A stretch of DNA of 6,326 nucleotides. It comes from Candidatus Nomurabacteria bacterium. Lineage in GTDB: Bacteria > Patescibacteriota > Minisyncoccia > Phycocordibacterales > UBA9973. Of the stretch, positions 1 to 5,782 are shown piece after piece (within the stretch, counting starts at the first letter, position 1; the number at the start of each line of letters is the position of its first letter). Below the pieces are notes generated by a model. It saw only the letters and a program-made list of their open reading frames with translations. It was not told the DNA's origin and did not search any database. Where the stretch lies: positions 1-6,326 of the forward strand of contig CALRFE010000042.1 in the NCBI GenBank assembly GCA_943356425.1, written 5' to 3'. Position numbers and translations under genes: made by a program.

Positions 1-611
1 GTCGGTAGATTATATTTTTTTCGGATGTCTTCTGGCAAATAGTCATCAAGTGAATCTACGAGTCCGCTCTTTAAAATTTTCTGGACAGCGTGGAATATCC
101 ATTTTGATGTCACGCTCCGTGTTTCTGGATACACCGGATATTGGATGATATCATGCGCTTCAGCATCGCCCTTGAACAATGTATCGTGCATGTCGATCGG
201 CAATGTTTTTTCACGCTCAAGTTCTGGGTTTGCGAGGTAGGTACCTTTTTTCCCGAGCGTGACGCGACCGGTCAATTTTACATATGCGCCTTCGTGTACC
301 ATCTTTGCCATATATGCTTGGTTGAACCACGTGATGGGAAGTGTTCCACTTCCATCTTCAAGCATCGCCTCGCTCATGGGAATTTTGGTGCGAAAACTTT
401 TTTTAGTTTTGAGCTTTGTGATCTTTCCATAGAGTGTGATCGTTTCGCCAGGAACAATATCGCGAATGAGCTTGATCTCGGAAAAATCGCTGTAACGAGC
501 AGGGAAATAATAGAGAATATCGCGAATGGAAAAGAGGCCGAGCTTTGCGAGGCCGATTTTTTGTTTTTCATCGAGGCGAAAATGGAGTGAGATGGTATCA
601 GTGAGATTCAT
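1..611 (-). CDS. recG: ATP-dependent DNA helicase RecG, N-terminal part (3' end beyond window)
   Basis: RecG remodels stalled replication forks and branch-migrates Holliday junctions. Reading the minus strand from the ATG at 609-611 gives 203 open codons running off the window edge, so only the N-terminal wedge region is visible; the helicase motor domains lie outside. Seen in the translation: a helical start with LAKLGLFSIRDILYYFPARY (residues 22-40), the RecG signature for 'gene product enters with a LG..T/S.rDLL.yfP.RY' segment; then an OB-fold with EDGSGTLPITWFNQAY (85-100), whose W95-F96-N97 matches the wedge loop that splits the fork; GRVTLGKKGTYLANPELE (115-132); and a YPVYP segment (158-162) followed by SKWIFHAVQKIL (169-180) and a LPEDIRKKYNLP end typical of the linker to the motor. 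No Shine-Dalgarno sequence precedes the ATG. The start lies inside the end of the upstream small gene (14-base overlap), suggesting translational coupling. Identification is from motif recognition; I am confident of the family. Confidence 0.93.
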   Translation of the reverse strand, partial: MNLTDTISLHFRLDEKQKIGLAKLGLFSIRDILYYFPARYSDFSEIKLIRDIVPGETITLYGKITKLKTKKSFRTKIPMSEAMLEDGSGTLPITWFNQAYMAKMVHEGAYVKLTGRVTLGKKGTYLANPELEREKTLPIDMHDTLFKGDAEAHDIIQYPVYPETRSVTSKWIFHAVQKILKSGLVDSLDDYLPEDIRKKYNLP

Positions 612-750
612 ATGAATTCGGAGTGATTTTTTTGATGAATGGGGCGATCGGACGACCTTTACCGAATAATATGTGTCCACCAATAATAACAAGGATAACC
701 AGTCCGGCGATCGCACCTAGGCGTTTTTTTGGAGAAATAATGTCGTCCAT
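598..750 (-). CDS. small single-pass membrane protein, unknown function
   Basis: A 50-residue open reading frame on the minus strand, too short for usual gene callers. It starts at the ATG at 748-750 and stops at TGA 598-600. The protein begins MDDIISPKKR, continues with a hydrophobic stretch LGAIAGLVILVIIGGHILF (residues 11-29) long enough for one membrane helix, and ends in a short basic, proline-containing tail (GKGRPIAPFIKK, then NSYESH). The basic PKKR just before the helix would favour an N-in, C-out orientation. Support for it being real: the composition is that of a membrane protein, a TATACT -10 box sits 12 bases upstream of the ATG, and its last 14 bases overlap the recG start in another frame, the usual arrangement of coupled genes. 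I do not recognise the family. It could also be spurious, with the promoter belonging to recG alone. Confidence 0.55.
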   Translation of the reverse strand: MDDIISPKKRLGAIAGLVILVIIGGHILFGKGRPIAPFIKKITPNSYESH

Positions 751-762
751 GGGCTTTATTGT

Positions 763-791
763 AGTATAGTTTTTCGTGGTTTGCGAATGCG
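763..791 (-). promoter_or_regulatory. putative promoter for the small membrane protein gene and recG
   Basis: On the minus strand a TATACT -10 box lies at 763-768, 12 bases before the ATG at 748-750. At 17-base spacing the -35 position (786-791) reads CGCATT, which is a poor match, so the call rests on the -10 box and its placement. Initiation here would give a leader of only about six bases. It is back to back with the ccdA promoter, and the two -35 regions overlap at base 786. Confidence 0.4.
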
Positions 792-809
792 TGTTCTTTT
801 GGGTATACT
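781..809 (+). promoter_or_regulatory. sigma70-type promoter for ccdA
   Basis: TTGCGA (-35, 781-786) and TATACT (-10, 804-809) are separated by exactly 17 bases. The predicted transcription start, about 7 bases after the -10 box, falls at roughly 816-818, on the ATG at 818-820, so the mRNA would be leaderless. This promoter decides the gene start: an in-frame ATG at 776 lies upstream of the -35 box and would place the promoter inside the coding sequence. Confidence 0.65.
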
Positions 810-817
810 CTCGGTGT

Positions 818-1570
818 ATGTATCAATGCGTCAATATCGCTTCTGCTGCTGAATTGGTAAGTCATTCAATTTTAGGCGGCGGTCTTTCTATTGGGGTCGC
901 TTTCGCAGCAGGCCTTATTTCTTTTTTGTCTCCGTGTGTGTTGCCACTCGTGCCGGGACTCGTCGCATATCTCGCAGGTACCGGCGTGAATGATAAACGT
1001 ACGCATAGTAAATTCAAACAGAGCATATTCTTTACGATCGGTTTTCTTGTCGTCTTCTGTGTTATCGGATTTTTGTTGCACACAGTGCTCGGCGCAGTAT
1101 CGCTCGATGCGAGCAAGCTCCTTAATAAATTAGGCGGTATCATTGTCGTATTTTTTGGGCTCATGTTGATCGGTATCTTTAATTTTGGGTTCTTGGATCG
1201 ACAACATATGTTCTCAGTCAGAAGTAAGCGCGGAAGTATGATGACCGCGCTCTTATTCGGAGCAGCATTCGCGCTCGGCTGGACTCCGTGTGTCGGTGCG
1301 GCGCTCGGCGCCATTTTCGGTTTTGCTTTTGCAAACCCGACATATGCATTTATGATGCTCTTCGCCTATGGACTCGGTCTTTCGTTGCCGTTCCTGCTTG
1401 TTGGATATTTTACTGATCGCGGAGAACGATTGATCGCAGAACACATCAGTGATCTCGCCAATATTTCAAAAGTATTTGGTGTAATGCTCGTCGTGCTCGG
1501 TATTCTCATGTTCACACAGAGTCTTGGCTTTGTGAGCGTGATCGATCCGCTCAAGGTCTTTACGAAATAG
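818..1570 (+). CDS. ccdA: CcdA/DsbD-type cytochrome c biogenesis transmembrane protein (thiol electron transporter)
   Basis: Proteins of this family carry electrons from cytoplasmic thioredoxin across the membrane to extracytoplasmic thiol-disulfide partners. The 250-residue product has about six hydrophobic segments (near residues 22-52, 69-93, 104-125, 140-170, 176-198, 216-236), as in CcdA. The two redox cysteines are in their expected settings: LSPCVLPLVPGL (C40, first segment) and GWTPCVGAALG (C158, fourth segment), each beside proline. There is no periplasmic DsbD alpha or gamma domain, so it is the short CcdA form. The start at 818 is chosen over an in-frame ATG at 776 because of the promoter at 781-809. 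No cytochrome c maturation gene or thioredoxin-like partner is in the window, so the partner is unknown; a general role in reducing exported proteins is more likely than haem attachment, which is inference. The gene stands alone and ends at a strong hairpin terminator. Confidence 0.9.
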   Translation: MYQCVNIASAAELVSHSILGGGLSIGVAFAAGLISFLSPCVLPLVPGLVAYLAGTGVNDKRTHSKFKQSIFFTIGFLVVFCVIGFLLHTVLGAVSLDASKLLNKLGGIIVVFFGLMLIGIFNFGFLDRQHMFSVRSKRGSMMTALLFGAAFALGWTPCVGAALGAIFGFAFANPTYAFMMLFAYGLGLSLPFLLVGYFTDRGERLIAEHISDLANISKVFGVMLVVLGILMFTQSLGFVSVIDPLKVFTK

Positions 1571-1572
1571 CT

Positions 1573-1617
1573 AAAACTAAAAGAGCGCCCCGCTTCGCGG
1601 GGCGCTCTTTTAGTTTT
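1573..1617. terminator. bidirectional intrinsic terminator between convergent genes
   Basis: Perfect inverted repeat with 21-base arms (1573-1593 and 1597-1617) and a three-base TTC loop. The core is GC-rich (GAGCGCCCCGC pairing with GCGGGGCGCTC) and the outer arms are A-rich on the left and T-rich on the right, so the transcript has a T-tract on whichever strand is read. It begins 3 bases after the ccdA stop and lies 13 bases beyond the stop of the convergent response regulator gene, so it can end both transcripts. Confidence 0.93.
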
Positions 1618-1629
1618 GGTTCTCTGAGT

Positions 1630-2001
1630 TTATTTTCCGATCATCTCGGTGATCTTTTCTGCGAGCTCATCGAGCGTGAAGTTCGATTTGATCATGAAAT
1701 CGTTCGCACCGAGATCCTTCGCTTTTTTGATGTCCTTGTCTTCTGCGAGGTTTGAGAAAATGATAACAGGAGTTTTTGCTGTTTTTGCACCGTCTCGGAT
1801 CTTTTTCAAGATACCGTATCCGTCAGTACCAGGGAGCACGAGGTCGAGCAAGACGAAGTCAGGAGCGCCTGCGTCGATCGCCTTCATCGCTTCATCGACA
1901 TTGCTTGCGGTCACCACTTCATAGCCCTCTTTTGAAAGCTTGGTCGCGGAGAGCCCTTGTAGGAACGTATCGTCTTCGACGATCAGAATTTTTTTAGCCA
2001 T
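1630..2001 (-). CDS. single-domain (receiver-only) response regulator
   Basis: A 123-residue CheY-like receiver and nothing else; it has no DNA-binding or enzymatic output domain. The phosphorylation machinery is intact: the acidic pair D10-D11 in ILIVEDD, the phospho-acceptor D53 in FVLLDLVLPG, the conserved hydroxyl S83 in VIIFSN, and the lysine K105 in DFMIKSNF. The sequence starts MAKKILIVEDD at the ATG at 1999-2001, which fixes the start. It lies 21 bases downstream of the histidine kinase gene on the same strand and so is very likely its partner. An extended -10 element in that short gap suggests it can also be transcribed on its own. Without an output domain, the protein presumably works by binding another protein, as CheY or Spo0F do, or as a phosphorelay intermediate; the target cannot be told from this window. 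Transcription ends at the shared hairpin at 1573-1617. Confidence 0.93.
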   Translation of the reverse strand: MAKKILIVEDDTFLQGLSATKLSKEGYEVVTASNVDEAMKAIDAGAPDFVLLDLVLPGTDGYGILKKIRDGAKTAKTPVIIFSNLAEDKDIKKAKDLGANDFMIKSNFTLDELAEKITEMIGK

Positions 2002-2007
2002 AGGACT

Positions 2008-2016
2008 ATTCTAGCA
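2008..2016 (-). promoter_or_regulatory. putative extended -10 promoter for the response regulator gene
   Basis: The minus strand between the kinase stop and the regulator ATG reads TGCTAGAAT (2016 down to 2008), a TGn-extended -10 box with hexamer TAGAAT. Only six bases separate it from the ATG, so the mRNA would be leaderless. No convincing -35 box is seen at 16-18 bases spacing. The element resembles the TGCTAGAGT upstream of glmS. Confidence 0.4.
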
Positions 2017-2022
2017 TAGCGC

Positions 2023-2787
2023 TTATACGAGGTCTAGTTTCGGATCATGCACGACGGGTAGTGTAAAGGAGAAGGTCGTACCCTGGTCTTCGCCGCTTTC
2101 AAACCACATTTTGCCCCCATGCTTTTCAATAATGGCTTTGGTCGTAAAAAGTCCGAGGCCTGAGCCGACAGAATCTTTTGTTTTTGCATTTGTTGCGCGG
2201 AAAAATTTCGTAAAGATGAGTTTCTGGTCGGCTTCAGGAATGCCGATGCCGGTATCTTTGACGTGGACTTCGACGAAGTCACCCATGATTTGTGCGGAAA
2301 TAAAAACACGAGTGCCGGTGTTCCCATATTTGATCGCATTCTCGATCAGGTTTTGCAGGACGACGCGGATCTTTTCAAGATCGAATGTGAGCGGAGGGAT
2401 CGGCGCGGTCGGTTTGAGAAAGACGATCTCGACTCCTTTTTTATATGATTCTCCCGTGAAATCAAAAAGTACGCTATCGATCAGATCGATCATGTTGTGT
2501 TTTTCAAAATCATACCGGAGCGATGTCTGGTCGATGTGATTGAGCGAAAGCATCTCGTTAACGAGGTCGAGCATCCGTTCATTCGAATCGAATGCTTTTT
2601 TCATAAATCCGTTCTGTTCGGGAGACATCTTTCCAAAATCACCGTCAAGGAACATCTTCAAGATCCATTTGATCGCGGAAAGCGTCGTGCGGAGCTGGTG
2701 CGCGGAAATAGAGATCCAGTCGGATTTTATCGCGTTCATTTTTTTCAACTGCTCGTTTTCTGCTCGCAGTTTTTCGAGTTCGTCCAT
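2023..2787 (-). CDS. soluble sensor-less histidine kinase (HisKA-HATPase_c)
   Basis: A 254-residue two-component kinase made of the catalytic core only. Residues 1-20 are a short charged, heptad-like helix (MDELEKLRAENEQLKK), followed directly by the dimerisation and phosphotransfer domain with phospho-acceptor H30 in SISAHQLRTTLSAIKW, then the ATPase domain: N-box QNLIENAIKYG (145-155, N146 and N150), G1 box DTGIGIP (178-184), F-box FTKFFRA (192-198) and G2 box GSGLGLF (208-214). There is no transmembrane helix, PAS, GAF or HAMP domain. The frame upstream of the ATG is closed by a TAG at 2836-2838 with no alternative start, so the lack of a sensor is real. The position after HQLRT is threonine (T35) where most kinases have proline. 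It presumably phosphorylates the receiver encoded 21 bases downstream. It is probably cytosolic; its signal may come from a partner protein bound to the N-terminal helix, which is inference. Confidence 0.92.
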   Translation of the reverse strand: MDELEKLRAENEQLKKMNAIKSDWISISAHQLRTTLSAIKWILKMFLDGDFGKMSPEQNGFMKKAFDSNERMLDLVNEMLSLNHIDQTSLRYDFEKHNMIDLIDSVLFDFTGESYKKGVEIVFLKPTAPIPPLTFDLEKIRVVLQNLIENAIKYGNTGTRVFISAQIMGDFVEVHVKDTGIGIPEADQKLIFTKFFRATNAKTKDSVGSGLGLFTTKAIIEKHGGKMWFESGEDQGTTFSFTLPVVHDPKLDLV

Positions 2788-2793
2788 ACGGAA

Positions 2794-2802
2794 ATTATAC
2801 CA
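2794..2802 (-). promoter_or_regulatory. extended -10 promoter of the histidine kinase gene
   Basis: The minus strand reads TGGTATAAT (2802 down to 2794): a perfect consensus TATAAT with a TGn extension, which often makes a -35 box dispensable; none is visible at 2817-2822. Six bases separate it from the kinase ATG at 2785-2787, so the transcript would be leaderless. The element overlaps the left arm of the inverted repeat at 2797-2818. Confidence 0.6.
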
Positions 2803-2818
2803 CAGGAGCCTGTGGTAT
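2797..2818. repeat. perfect 10-bp inverted repeat, possible operator
   Basis: ATACCACAGG (2797-2806), two-base centre AG, and CCTGTGGTAT (2809-2818) form a perfect dyad in the 94-base gap between the divergent kinase and glmS genes. It has no T-tract and probably lies upstream of both transcription starts, so it is unlikely to be a terminator. It overlaps the kinase -10 box on one side and the expected -35 position of glmS on the other, a layout suited to a dimeric repressor controlling both genes. No candidate regulator is encoded in the window, since the response regulator lacks a DNA-binding domain. Confidence 0.55.
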
Positions 2819-2833
2819 GCCCTCGGGAAAACA

Positions 2834-2842
2834 TGCTAGAGT
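2834..2842 (+). promoter_or_regulatory. putative extended -10 promoter of glmS
   Basis: TGCTAGAGT (TGn plus TAGAGT hexamer, 2837-2842) lies about 39 bases before the glmS ATG. The -35 position at 17-base spacing (2814-2819, GGTATG) is a poor match and falls within the inverted repeat. The predicted leader is about 33 bases, A/C-rich, without a Shine-Dalgarno sequence and far too short for a glmS ribozyme. Confidence 0.35.
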
Positions 2843-2881
2843 GAAGAAAAGAAACAACATTAAAAACAAAACTAACTACTT

Positions 2882-4738
2882 ATGTGTGGAATCGTCGGGT
2901 ACATAGGCTCAAGAGGAGCTTACCCCATACTCATCAACGGGCTCAAACGCCTTGAATATCGCGGATATGATTCTGCGGGTGTTGCCCTCCAAAATGGAGG
3001 CGTGCGCATTTACCGGAAAACAGGCAAAGTCGCTCGATTGGAAGAATTTTGCAAAGACAAGGACACGAATGGCACTATCGGTATCGGGCACACTCGTTGG
3101 GCGACCCATGGTGAACCGAGCGATGCGAACGCACATCCACATATTTCTAAATATGGAGATGTTGTGCTCGTGCACAACGGTATCATCGAAAATTACACCG
3201 CATTGGCTCTGATCTTGAATCAGTGCGGCTACGCGCTTGATCCGAGAGAGAAAACGGACACTGAAATATTGGCGAACTGGATCGAGCATATTTGGCACGA
3301 ACAGAAAAAAGAAAGCACTTGTACTTTCGAAGATGCGGTACGAGATAGTCTCCGGACCGTTGTCGGTGCATATGCGATCGTTGTCATCACACCACACGAT
3401 CACCAGATGATCGTAGCAAATCATGGTAGTACGGGTCTCGTACTCGGTATCGGAAGAGACGAAATATTTGTTGGTTCTGATGCGACGCCGTTCATCGATT
3501 ATACGAAGGATGTCATCACTATTGAGGATGGACAGATGGCGGTTCTTTTGGAAAAAGGTGAATACCATATCAAAAATTCCGAACAAAAAGAGATCGAACC
3601 TGCGATCGAAAAAGTGCTTCTCACTTTGGAAGAAATCGAAAAAGGAGCATTTCCGCATTTCATGCTCAAGGAAATTTTTGAACAGCCGAAAACGATCGCT
3701 GACAGTATGCGCGGAAGGATCAGCCTCGCGAACAGCAAAGTATTACTCGGCGGTATGAAGATCCACGAAGAGCGCATTGCTCGTGCACGCAAGATTGTTT
3801 TTGTGGCGTGCGGGACATCGTACTATGCTTCGCTTATCGGAGAATATCTGATAGAGACGCTCGCGCGCATCGATGTACAAGTCGAATATGCTTCTGAATT
3901 CCGGTATCGCAATCCGATTCTTGGAGAAGACGATGTGGTCATTGGTATTTCTCAGTCAGGAGAGACGGCAGACACCAATGAAGCAGTCAAACTTGCGCAT
4001 ACAAAAGGAGCGCTTGTGCTCGGTATTTGTAATGTCGTCGGTGCGATGATGTCGAAGATAAATGACGGTGGCACCTACACACACGCCGGCAAAGAGATCG
4101 GTGTCGCTTCGACGAAAGCATTTACGGCACAATTGACCGTGCTCTCGCTCTTTGCACTTTGGATGGGCAGGACACGGGGTATGATCGACGAAAATAAGTA
4201 TCAGATATTGCTCCGCGAACTCGAGTCGATTCCGGCTTCAGTTGAGAAAGTTCTCGCACAAGATGCGTTGATCAGAGATATTGCAAAAAAATATTATCAA
4301 TCGACGAATGCGATCTATCTCGGCAGGGGAATCAATTTTCCTGTCGCCCTCGAAGGCCCGCTCAAACTCAAAGAAATATCCTACATCCACGCAGAAGGAT
4401 ATCCTGCTGCAGAAATGAAGCATGGGCCGATCGCACTCATTGACGAGAACATGCCGGTCATTTTCATCGCGACCGAAGGGGAATACCTGGACAAAGTGAA
4501 ATCGAACATGAATACCGTAAAATCGCGCGGGGGAAAGATCATCGCCATCGTTACAGAAGGTGATACTGAGATCTCTTCGCTCGCGAATGTCGTGGTTCCT
4601 GTTCCCAAGGTGAGTGAGATTTTCTCTCCATTTTTGACGGTCGTACCGCTCCAGCTTCTCGCATATCACATCGCCGCGTTCCGTGGTACGGATATCGATA
4701 AACCGCGCAATCTTTCAAAATCGGTATCCGTCGAGTAG
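2882..4738 (+). CDS. glmS: glutamine--fructose-6-phosphate aminotransferase (isomerizing)
   Basis: Makes glucosamine-6-phosphate from fructose-6-phosphate and glutamine in the cytoplasm, the first step toward UDP-GlcNAc for peptidoglycan and surface glycans. The 618-residue length matches the family (609 in E. coli). The N-terminal glutaminase domain (about 2-240) starts MCGIVGYIG, with C2 as the nucleophile after Met removal, then LEYRGYDSAG (24-33), HTRWATHG (70-77), HNGIIENY (98-105) and KTDTE (124-128). The synthase half has two SIS domains: ACGTSYYA (309-316), SQSGETADTNEA (358-369), GVASTKAFTAQL (407-418), and GPLKLKEISYIHAEGYPAAEMKHGP (492-515, given here as two motifs joined: GPLKLKE and EMKHGP carry K495, E498 and H514). 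The C-terminal tail DKPRNLSKSVSVE supplies K613. These correspond to E. coli K485, E488, H504 and K603. The start is fixed by the requirement for Cys at position 2. It is transcribed alone, diverging from the kinase gene, and ends at its own terminator. Confidence 0.98.
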   Translation: MCGIVGYIGSRGAYPILINGLKRLEYRGYDSAGVALQNGGVRIYRKTGKVARLEEFCKDKDTNGTIGIGHTRWATHGEPSDANAHPHISKYGDVVLVHNGIIENYTALALILNQCGYALDPREKTDTEILANWIEHIWHEQKKESTCTFEDAVRDSLRTVVGAYAIVVITPHDHQMIVANHGSTGLVLGIGRDEIFVGSDATPFIDYTKDVITIEDGQMAVLLEKGEYHIKNSEQKEIEPAIEKVLLTLEEIEKGAFPHFMLKEIFEQPKTIADSMRGRISLANSKVLLGGMKIHEERIARARKIVFVACGTSYYASLIGEYLIETLARIDVQVEYASEFRYRNPILGEDDVVIGISQSGETADTNEAVKLAHTKGALVLGICNVVGAMMSKINDGGTYTHAGKEIGVASTKAFTAQLTVLSLFALWMGRTRGMIDENKYQILLRELESIPASVEKVLAQDALIRDIAKKYYQSTNAIYLGRGINFPVALEGPLKLKEISYIHAEGYPAAEMKHGPIALIDENMPVIFIATEGEYLDKVKSNMNTVKSRGGKIIAIVTEGDTEISSLANVVVPVPKVSEIFSPFLTVVPLQLLAYHIAAFRGTDIDKPRNLSKSVSVE

Positions 4739-4763
4739 TTCATAATTCTTTGTATCGTAGTTT

Positions 4764-4795
4764 AAAAAGACGTCCTTTAAGAAGGGCGTCTTTTT
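4764..4795 (+). terminator. intrinsic terminator of glmS
   Basis: Hairpin with 14-base arms (4764-4777 and 4782-4795), loop TAAG and a single G-T wobble pair; the inner stem GACGTCC pairs with GGGCGTC and the descending arm ends in five T residues. It starts 25 bases after the glmS stop. Its A-rich left arm means it could also work in reverse, but no convergent gene is present. It lies inside the in-frame open stretch upstream of the VOC gene, which argues against an early start for that gene. Confidence 0.88.
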
Positions 4796-4809
4796 CTGTA
4801 CCCGTTTTT

Positions 4810-4838
4810 TTGGAGATTGTTCGTGAAAATAATATACT
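4810..4838 (+). promoter_or_regulatory. putative promoter of the VOC-DUF1697 unit
   Basis: TTGGAG (4810-4815) and TATACT (4833-4838) with 17 bases between them, just downstream of the glmS terminator. The predicted leader is about 49 bases, AT-rich, with no clear Shine-Dalgarno sequence. A TATAAT at 4885-4890 lies only three bases before the ATG, too close to serve as its -10 box, and has no -35 partner at normal spacing. Confidence 0.5.
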
Positions 4839-4893
4839 GTTGTTTAGTTCAAGAGGTATTATCAATTTAGTAATTACGGTCACCTATAATTAT

Positions 4894-5781
4894 ATGCAAA
4901 AAATAACACCGTTCTTGTGGTTTGAGAATGATATGAAAGGGATCACCGATTTTTATTTGTCGGTATTTTCAGGATCAAAAGTAACAGGCAATGGATCGCT
5001 CGAAAATACTCCATCAGGAGCTGTGCAAATGGCGACACTTGAGATCTTTGGACAGAATTTCAATCTCATGACTGCGGGTCCATATCTGCCATTTAATCCG
5101 ACCGTCTCTTTTATTGTGTCGTGCGACAGTATTGAAGAAGTCGACGATCTGTGGACCAAATTATCCAAGACAGGAAAGATACTTATGGAACTCTCATCGT
5201 ATCCATTTGCAGAAAAATACGGCTGGATACAGGACCAATACGGAGTCTCGTGGCAGATCATGTTCTCTGCAACGATGAAAGCGCCGCAAAAAATCACCCC
5301 AACGCTCATGTTTGCGGGGGACCTTTGTGGTAGAGCAGAAGAAGCGGTGAATTTTTATACCGGACTATTCCACGATGCAAAAGTTGATTACGTCGTCAAA
5401 TATGAAGCAGGTGAAAATATTGAGACAAAAGGAACAGTAAAACATGCTGGAGTCACGCTTGAAAATTTTCATATATCGCTCATGGATAGCGGGAAACAGA
5501 GTTCGCTCACATTCGAGCAGGCAATTTCTTTTGTGGTGAACTGCGATACACAGGAAGAAGTCGATTATTATTGGGAAAAATTGACCGACGGAGGAAAAGA
5601 GATCCAGTGCGGTTGGCTCAATGATAAGTTCGGTTTTCCATGGCAGATCGTTCCGACGGCGATGGAGCGCATGATGAGCCAGGGTTCTAAAGAACAGATC
5701 GCACGCGTCACGCAAGCATTTATGCAGATGAAAAAATTCGATATCAAGGAACTTGAAGAAGTCTATAATCAAGTTTCGTAA
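4894..5781 (+). CDS. tandem-domain PhnB-like VOC (glyoxalase-fold) protein
   Basis: A 295-residue protein built from two copies of the PhnB-like domain (often annotated '3-demethylubiquinone-9 3-methyltransferase', a name that is probably misleading). Copy 1 (about 1-128) opens QKITPFLWFEND and closes with EKYGWIQDQYGVSWQIMFS; copy 2 (about 131-256) opens QKITPTLMFAGD and closes with GWLNDKFGFPWQIVP. Both also share a middle segment of type FIVSCDSIEEVDDLW / FVVNCDTQEEVDYYW. A helical tail (257-295) follows. Such domains occur in dioxygenases, lyases and resistance proteins, but here no activity can be assigned: copy 1 contains no histidine at all, so the usual metal ligands are not all present there. 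The start is the ATG at 4894 because family members begin with this motif and the longer in-frame stretch back to 4750 would contain a terminator and a promoter. One base separates it from the next gene. Confidence 0.88.
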   Translation: MQKITPFLWFENDMKGITDFYLSVFSGSKVTGNGSLENTPSGAVQMATLEIFGQNFNLMTAGPYLPFNPTVSFIVSCDSIEEVDDLWTKLSKTGKILMELSSYPFAEKYGWIQDQYGVSWQIMFSATMKAPQKITPTLMFAGDLCGRAEEAVNFYTGLFHDAKVDYVVKYEAGENIETKGTVKHAGVTLENFHISLMDSGKQSSLTFEQAISFVVNCDTQEEVDYYWEKLTDGGKEIQCGWLNDKFGFPWQIVPTAMERMMSQGSKEQIARVTQAFMQMKKFDIKELEEVYNQVS

Positions 5782-5782
5782 T

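Noticed and set aside
141..590. 149-codon plus-strand open frame
   Set aside because: It lies opposite the recG coding strand, and its translation is cysteine- and phenylalanine-rich with no recognisable motif, while the minus strand gives clear RecG motifs.
776..817. N-terminal extension of ccdA from an upstream ATG
   Set aside because: The stretch contains the -35 and -10 boxes of the gene's own promoter; CcdA proteins normally begin shortly before the first membrane helix.
659..865. 68-codon minus-strand open frame across the ccdA promoter
   Set aside because: It overlaps the ccdA start and both promoters, and competes with the better supported 50-residue membrane protein frame; its composition (many Tyr, His, Arg) is not protein-like.
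2788..2881. glmS ribozyme or other riboswitch ahead of glmS
   Set aside because: The gap to the divergent kinase gene is only 94 bases, much of it promoter and dyad; there is no room for the ribozyme fold and no matching core.
2909..3658. 249-codon minus-strand open frame inside glmS
   Set aside because: Antisense shadow of a strongly conserved glmS; its translation has no domain and an unlikely composition.
4750..4893. 48-codon N-terminal extension of the VOC protein
   Set aside because: It contains the glmS terminator hairpin and a promoter, and the family motif begins right at the ATG at 4894.
5753..5782. Ten-residue N-terminal extension of the DUF1697 protein
   Set aside because: It lies within the VOC coding sequence, and DUF1697 proteins start at the MAKYVALLRGIN motif.
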